Below, one piece after another: positions 13,293 to 13,976 of a stretch of 13,976 nt of DNA. Every line of letters begins with the position of its first letter. Position 1 is the stretch's first letter. The position numbers and the translations under genes are program-made. Below the pieces are notes generated by a model that made no database searches, was not told the origin of the DNA, and saw only the letters and a list, made by a program, of their open reading frames with translations. The stretch lies in contig JBKPQY010000134.1 of assembly GCA_046734315.1 (NCBI GenBank), positions 1 through 13,976 on the forward strand, written 5' to 3'. The stretch comes from DASXRA01 sp046734315. Lineage in GTDB: Bacteria > Actinomycetota > Actinomycetes > Mycobacteriales > Jatrophihabitantaceae.

Positions 13293-13550
13293 TCACGGCG
13301 TGGAACCCAAAGGCCGTCCGCCCCAGTAGCCGAGGAGTGCTAAGAGGCCCCACAGCCAACGTGCGTTGTGGACACCGGCGAGACGAATCCACGTGGTGAC
13401 CCATTCGGGAGCACCACCATGCTCCTGCCACAGCACGAATCCTCCGACGAGAACCGACCGCAGCCAGCCACGGCAGCGAACGACGGACACCAGCAGACAC
13501 CGGCAGCCAACGGAGTCGCCACTCCGCCGTGCAAGTTGAGTGCTCAACAT
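13293..13550 (-). CDS. Doubtful 85-aa ORF with hydrophobic segments (possible remnant)
   Basis: On minus, ATG 13550 to TGA gives 85 residues. The C-terminal two thirds read like a membrane protein: LRSVLVGGFVLW (about 31-42), then Trp-rich EWVTTWIRLAG and a second segment RWLWGLLALLGYWG (about 65-78). Third positions are only moderately GC-rich and there is no clear ribosome binding site. An overlapping 102-codon frame (13255-13563) is equally open. It might be a small holin-like or other membrane protein, a degraded gene, or noise. No family recognised. Confidence 0.22.
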   Translation of the reverse strand: MLSTQLARRSGDSVGCRCLLVSVVRCRGWLRSVLVGGFVLWQEHGGAPEWVTTWIRLAGVHNARWLWGLLALLGYWGGRPLGSTP

Positions 13551-13565
13551 GACCCGTCAACATGA
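13535..13565. repeat. Palindrome overlapping a 9-bp direct repeat
   Basis: GTTGAG-TG-CTCAAC (13535-13548) is a perfect 6-bp-arm palindrome. Its right arm runs into TCAACATGA (13544-13552), repeated exactly at 13557-13565 with a 13-bp period. The compact arrangement next to the doubtful minus ORF's start resembles an operator or a small iteron pair, but could be chance. Confidence 0.35.
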
Positions 13566-13666
13566 GGTCGCAGCCAAGCCGTAACCCTCATGCGGCGCGA
13601 TCAGCAGCCCGCTGATTTCACGGGTTCGAACGCGACGTAGCCCTATATCGCCGAACACATCCGACG

Positions 13667-13675
13667 TGGTAGCTT
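13667..13675 (+). promoter_or_regulatory. Candidate extended -10 promoter for the right-edge ORF
   Basis: TG-G-TAGCTT (13667-13675) fits the TGnTANNNT extended -10 form, in a relatively AT-rich context. It would start RNA near 13682, giving a leader of about 50 nt before the GTG at 13734. No good -35 is seen, as allowed for extended -10 promoters. Confidence 0.3.
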
Positions 13676-13733
13676 GTGCCCCGGCACCGGCACCAGCCGC
13701 ATCCGCGGCGCGGAGGCCGCCACGGGGGGATTC

Positions 13734-13976
13734 GTGCCTAACAAGCGAGCTCAGTCACGCGCGGCGGTGAGCCGACCGCGATCGGTTCGACGTGTCGCCG
13801 GCAGGGGTCGCGACACGGGCGCAATCGCGGGCCACCTGACACCGGTGGAGCGCAGGCATAAGACGGTCACCCGAACCGCGCGTGCCTGTGCTGCCCGGGC
13901 TGGCGGACGGGTAAGGGTTCGCCCCCAATCGGGGGGCAAGAAGCGACCGTCCAGACAAGGCAAGTCTTCCACGGGA
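13734..13976 (+). CDS. Arg/Lys-rich ORF, partial at right edge, unknown function
   Basis: Open from GTG 13734 to the window end (81 codons) with GGGGGGA (13724-13730) 3 nt upstream and an extended -10-like motif further up. The product starts VPNKRAQSRAAVSRPRSVRR and is very basic throughout (also GKKRPSRQGKSS near the end), with no hydrophobic segment. Such composition fits a nucleic-acid-binding or disordered protein. Third positions are much less GC-rich than in the rest of the window, so it is either acquired DNA or not a real gene. A strong hairpin, GCCCCC/GGGGGC (13921-13937), lies within it. A minus-strand frame (13751-13972) is also open. The rest of the gene is outside the window. 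Confidence 0.3.
   Translation, partial: MPNKRAQSRAAVSRPRSVRRVAGRGRDTGAIAGHLTPVERRHKTVTRTARACAARAGGRVRVRPQSGGKKRPSRQGKSSTG
13921..13937. repeat. GC hairpin near right edge
   Basis: GCCCCC (13921-13926) and GGGGGC (13932-13937) form a 6-bp all-GC stem with loop AATCG. There is no T-run on either side in either direction. It may be a terminator-like element or structured RNA, or simply G/C runs in a coding frame. Confidence 0.3.

Larger units (their letters stand above)
13255..13733. other. 479-bp tract downstream of tRNA-Val without a confident gene
   Basis: No recognisable gene is present. The tract is visibly less GC-rich than the rest, particularly about 13565-13680. It holds a weak hairpin GCCTG/CAGGC (13276-13292) just after the tRNA that may act as terminator, an 85-codon minus-strand ORF of doubtful status, a palindrome and direct repeat at 13535-13565, a hairpin ATCAGC/GCTGAT (13600-13616), and a TGnTANNNT extended -10 (13667-13675). 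No copy of the tRNA 3' end was found, so there is no attachment-site duplication inside the window. Confidence 0.5.

Noticed and set aside
13621..13640. GGTTCGAAC (13623-13631) as the T arm of a second tRNA or tRNA fragment
   Set aside because: No acceptor, D or anticodon stems can be folded around it.
13212..13749. CCTTACAAGCGAG in the tRNA and CCTAACAAGCGAG at 13737-13749 as an attachment-site repeat
   Set aside because: The 12/13 match lies in the anticodon arm, not the tRNA 3' end used by integrases, and similarity ends outside it; probably chance.
1..13976. CRISPR array, insertion sequence or toxin-antitoxin module
   Set aside because: No regularly spaced repeats, transposase motifs or paired small toxin/antitoxin frames were seen on either strand.

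Overview
The window comes from a high-GC Gram-positive bacterium (Actinomycetota). The evidence is GC-rich third codon positions through almost every gene, common GTG/TTG starts, 4-nt stop/start overlaps, likely leaderless promoters of the form TANNNT-N6-ATG, and the gene order phoH, ybeY, corC/CNNM, deaminase-like protein, which is typical of actinobacteria (same order as the Mycobacterium tuberculosis Rv2368c-Rv2365c block). I cannot fix the genus.

Layout. (1) 1-339, minus: 5' end of a family-2 glycosidase (beta-galactosidase type), cut by the window edge. It diverges from (2) 428-2520, plus: a 14-helix MFS drug exporter overlapping a small DUF6328 membrane protein. (3) 2584-3156, plus: two small conserved-looking proteins, a 53-aa acidic one with a strong ribosome binding site and a hairpin after it, and a 71-aa one that looks leaderless. 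(4) 7671-3153, minus: a tightly packed five-gene run with gaps of 12, 10, 2 and 4 nt: LacI-type repressor, unknown 71-aa protein, Crp/Fnr-type regulator, SppA-type serine peptidase, NAD(P)-dependent epimerase. Overlapping palindromes sit at its promoter. (5) 7907-11518, plus: HIT hydrolase, PhoH ATPase, YbeY rRNA endonuclease, CNNM/CorC transporter and a zinc-less cytidine-deaminase-like protein, a housekeeping RNA-processing and ion-homeostasis cluster. The era GTPase gene that usually follows is not here. (6) 13152-11500, minus: SURF1 (cytochrome oxidase assembly) followed by a metallo-beta-lactamase-fold hydrolase that converges on region 5 with a 19-bp overlap. (7) 13183-13254, plus: tRNA-Val(UAC). 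(8) 13255-13976: lower-GC, mostly unassigned sequence beside the tRNA with short repeats, a possible small membrane ORF on minus, and an Arg/Lys-rich ORF running off the right edge.

Most of the window is ordinary chromosomal core. The parts that repay a second look are the two-regulator/SppA operon (region 4) with its operator-like palindromes, the in-frame SURF1/hydrolase junction, the divergent promoter at 348-379, and the odd tract after the tRNA. I found no CRISPR array, insertion sequence, phage structural gene or toxin-antitoxin pair, and nothing that I can claim as a proven new system.
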